DNA from: Catenovulum sp052056295
Lineage (GTDB): Bacteria > Pseudomonadota > Gammaproteobacteria > Enterobacterales > Alteromonadaceae
DNA: 64,000 nucleotides
Direction: 5' to 3'
NCBI RefSeq assembly: GCF_052056295.1
Contig: NZ_CP182493.1
Span: forward strand, 744,001-808,000
Part shown: positions 61,998 through 64,000 of the stretch, one piece after another
Layout of the letters: each line of letters begins with the position of its first letter
Position numbering within the stretch: the first letter of the stretch is position 1
Made by a program: the position numbers and the translations under genes
Notes under the pieces: generated by a model
Database searches by the model: none
Told to the model about the DNA's origin: nothing
The model's input: only the letters and a program-made list of their open reading frames with translations

Positions 61998-62927
61998 ATG
62001 TTGTTATTTATTCATATTGTTTCGGCCGCTATTTGGCTAGGAACTGCTACCACACTACCCTTTTGGGGTAATCGCGCGAATCGTGCAGACCATCTACATA
62101 CAGTTTTAGGCATTATCGACACTGTATTTATTTTAAAATGTGTATTTATTATGGGTGGCCTATTCAGTACTTTGTTGACTGGCTGGTTGCTTGCAACTGA
62201 ATACCAACTTATCACTAATATCCCGCCTACTTGGCTTTCGGCTGCGCTAGCTGTTTCGCTGATTATCGCGCTGAATTCTTGCATTATTTTTTACTTTTTA
62301 TGGATTGGCCGTAAAGGTAAACGCAGTTTAATGCGCCTGGTGCCACCTATAGGTTATTCAAATATTGCACTGATAATTTTGGTTTATTTTTTAATGATTT
62401 ATAAACCAGCAGAGCAAACAGCGCTAGCAACTATAACTTGGGTGATTGCTTTGGTGTTGTTAGCGAATGCAATAAATATCACAGTTAAATTAACCAAGTT
62501 AAATAAGCTTAAAAACATGTCGCCAAGCGAATATGCTGACAACTATTTTGCGTTATTAAATGCAGAAAAAATGACAGATTTACTCAAGCTATTTAAAGAC
62601 GACGCTATGTTTATCGACCCATTTGCAACTGGGCCAATTCAGGGCATTTTAGCCATTGAACAATTTTTTCAAAAACTCGGCGATCAGTTTGATTCAATTA
62701 AGATGCATCCGGAAAAAGTTGAAGGCAGTAGTAAACAATTTACCATTCATTGGGTAGCCCAAGGTGTGACGCAAAATGGCGAACAAATGCCAGCACTGCG
62801 CGGCACCAACTTGATGACCCGACTAAACGGCAAAATTAGCACAGTGTTAATTGATTTTGATTTGACACAACTGCCGCAGGTTCAGTTGGTTAACGCTGAT
62901 GTCTGCCATAAATTAGCAGCGGCTTAA
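61998..62927 (+). CDS. DUF2269 membrane domain fused to an NTF2-like domain
   Basis: About 309 residues from the ATG at 61998 (AAAGGAA upstream). The first 165 residues form four membrane helices of the DUF2269 type (LLFIHIVSAAIWLGTATTLP, FILKCVFIMGGLFSTLLTGW). From about 175 a cytosolic NTF2/SnoaL-like domain follows (DNYFALLNAEKMTDLLKLFK, DDAMFIDPFATGPIQGILAI, GTNLMTRLNGKISTVLIDFD). The fusion is unusual. It faces away from the TusA-led genes and precedes an aminotransferase by 16 bases. Confidence 0.78.
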   Translation: MLLFIHIVSAAIWLGTATTLPFWGNRANRADHLHTVLGIIDTVFILKCVFIMGGLFSTLLTGWLLATEYQLITNIPPTWLSAALAVSLIIALNSCIIFYFLWIGRKGKRSLMRLVPPIGYSNIALIILVYFLMIYKPAEQTALATITWVIALVLLANAINITVKLTKLNKLKNMSPSEYADNYFALLNAEKMTDLLKLFKDDAMFIDPFATGPIQGILAIEQFFQKLGDQFDSIKMHPEKVEGSSKQFTIHWVAQGVTQNGEQMPALRGTNLMTRLNGKISTVLIDFDLTQLPQVQLVNADVCHKLAAA

Positions 62928-62943
62928 TTAAAAGGAATTTGTA

Positions 62944-64000
62944 ATGGCTAATTTATCTGTTTTTGAGCAAGTGCATCCGTGGATCAAACAAATTAGGGCT
63001 TTTCCTGCTGCCGCTGAAACAGCCCCACCAGAATTACAGTTAAAAATGGATGCAAATGAAAATCTGTTTCCGATTAGTGCTTTTGTGCAAGCTCGGGTGA
63101 TCCGTAGCGCAGGTCATTTAAACTATTACCCTGACGGCACCGCAAGCAATTTAAAGCGTGTGCTTGCGGACATGCAGCAACTTACACCTGAGCATTATTT
63201 GTTAGGCAACGGCTCTAATGAAATTTTGGATATTGTAATTCGCTCTTTCTGTGGGCCGGGTGATGAAGTGTTGTTTTCACAACATAGTTTTGCCGCCTAC
63301 CCTTTGTTAGCTAAAACAGTTGGGGCAACACCAGTTGCCGCACCGAGTGTTAATTTTGCGCATAATTTACCAAATATAACCGAAGCGATAACAGACAAAA
63401 CTAAAGTGATTTTATTGGCAAATCCAAACAACCCAACCGGCAGTTGTTTTGGTGGCGAAGAATTTGTGCAATTTATGGCGGTTGTACCTAAACACGTTTT
63501 AGTGGTGTTAGACGAAGCTTATATTGAATACAGCGCAACAGCACAAAATATTAATAGCACTCAGCTAATTAATCAGCATGATAATTTGTTGATAACACGC
63601 ACCTTTTCCAAAGCTTATGGGTTAGCTGCGCTGCGTATCGGTTATGCGATAACAAACCCGCAGTTGGTCGAAATACTCAACAAAATGCGTCAGCCTTTTA
63701 ATGCTAATCGGCTTGCTTTGGTTGCTGCACAAGCCGCACTTGAAGATCAACAACATTTAAAATTTTGTGTTGAACAGACTCGTTTAGGTTATGAATATTT
63801 AATCAGAGAACTGAACAAGTTAAACATTGAGTTTATTCGCTCAGAAAGTAATTTTATTTGTCTGAAACTTACTAATTGTGCAGCCGTTGTTCAGCAATTA
63901 GCTGAATACGGGGTAATGGTGGGTTATTTAGCTGGATATCAAATGCCAGATTATATTCGTGTCACCATAGGTGGCAGCGAACATAATCTGAAATTTATTA
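62944..64000 (+). CDS. HisC-like PLP aminotransferase, cut by window end
   Basis: 352 codons are visible before the window ends, and the 3' end is missing. Class I/II aminotransferase motifs: LKMDANENLFP, LLANPNNPTGSCF, LDEAYIEYS, and the PLP lysine in TRTFSKAYGLAALRIGYAI. The pattern is that of histidinol-phosphate aminotransferase and its relatives. AAAGGA precedes the ATG. There are no other histidine genes nearby, so it may have another substrate in the divergent cluster. Confidence 0.88.
   Translation, partial: MANLSVFEQVHPWIKQIRAFPAAAETAPPELQLKMDANENLFPISAFVQARVIRSAGHLNYYPDGTASNLKRVLADMQQLTPEHYLLGNGSNEILDIVIRSFCGPGDEVLFSQHSFAAYPLLAKTVGATPVAAPSVNFAHNLPNITEAITDKTKVILLANPNNPTGSCFGGEEFVQFMAVVPKHVLVVLDEAYIEYSATAQNINSTQLINQHDNLLITRTFSKAYGLAALRIGYAITNPQLVEILNKMRQPFNANRLALVAAQAALEDQQHLKFCVEQTRLGYEYLIRELNKLNIEFIRSESNFICLKLTNCAAVVQQLAEYGVMVGYLAGYQMPDYIRVTIGGSEHNLKFI

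Noticed and set aside
1..64000. Insertion sequences, prophage, rRNA or tRNA genes
   Set aside because: I saw no transposase, phage structural gene, or tRNA/rRNA sequence anywhere in the window.

Overview
The window looks like a chromosomal segment of a marine gammaproteobacterium of the Alteromonadales type. The evidence is moderate-to-low GC, Fur, Zur and FNR sites of gammaproteobacterial form, several TonB-dependent receptors, and protein families and gene orders common in that order. The genus cannot be fixed from sequence alone. No rRNA, tRNA, prophage, insertion sequence or CRISPR array was recognised.

Layout. 1-3.7 kb: a structured repeat, a LysR regulator, a xi-class glutathione transferase, an HD nucleotidase-like protein and an IclR regulator. 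3.8-7.7 kb: a compact four-gene operon (small protein, GMC oxidoreductase, ferritin-like protein, DUF952-type protein) of unknown product. 7.7-11.3 kb: a hybrid histidine kinase and a REC-GGDEF diguanylate cyclase. 11.4-17.3 kb: a Fur-boxed iron-uptake operon (TonB receptor, PepSY protein, DUF2271, DUF4198, flavodoxin/FNR reductase). 17.3-18.6 kb: nnrS behind a class-II-like FNR promoter. 18.6-31.6 kb: a Wzx/Wzy-type exopolysaccharide locus. 31.8-34 kb: an S41 peptidase, a DUF3833 lipoprotein and a chalcone-isomerase-like protein. 34-39.6 kb: an ABC transporter with two large permeases plus a TonB receptor behind a near-perfect Zur box. 39.6-47.4 kb: a RpoE-ChrR (ECF11) singlet-oxygen-type regulon with a cyclopropane/furan fatty-acid-like lipid operon. 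I find three matching promoters, TGATCC-N16-CGTA(A/T), in front of rpoE, the lipid operon and a LON-domain gene.

47.5-52.7 kb is a defence-like region: a YefM-YoeB toxin-antitoxin pair, a DUF2726/zinc-finger protein, a five-gene operon with three different TIR-like proteins, a small basic leader protein and an all-helical partner, and then a DUF1883-TIR gene bounded by exact 10-bp inverted repeats. The multi-TIR operon is the best candidate for an undescribed system.

52.9-64 kb: an alcohol dehydrogenase/LysR divergent pair, then a cluster that joins sulfur handling (cysteine desulfurase-like enzyme, TusA-like carrier, TauE-type exporter) with an AMP-forming ligase, an FMO-like flavoprotein and a cupin lipoprotein. 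Divergent from it are a DUF2269-NTF2 fusion and a HisC-like aminotransferase cut by the window end. This is the second candidate for an unrecognised pathway.

Two dispersed palindromic element families are visible: three copies of a roughly 80-120 bp structured repeat (near 64, 45156 and 45314) and one 99-bp palindrome at 40099.
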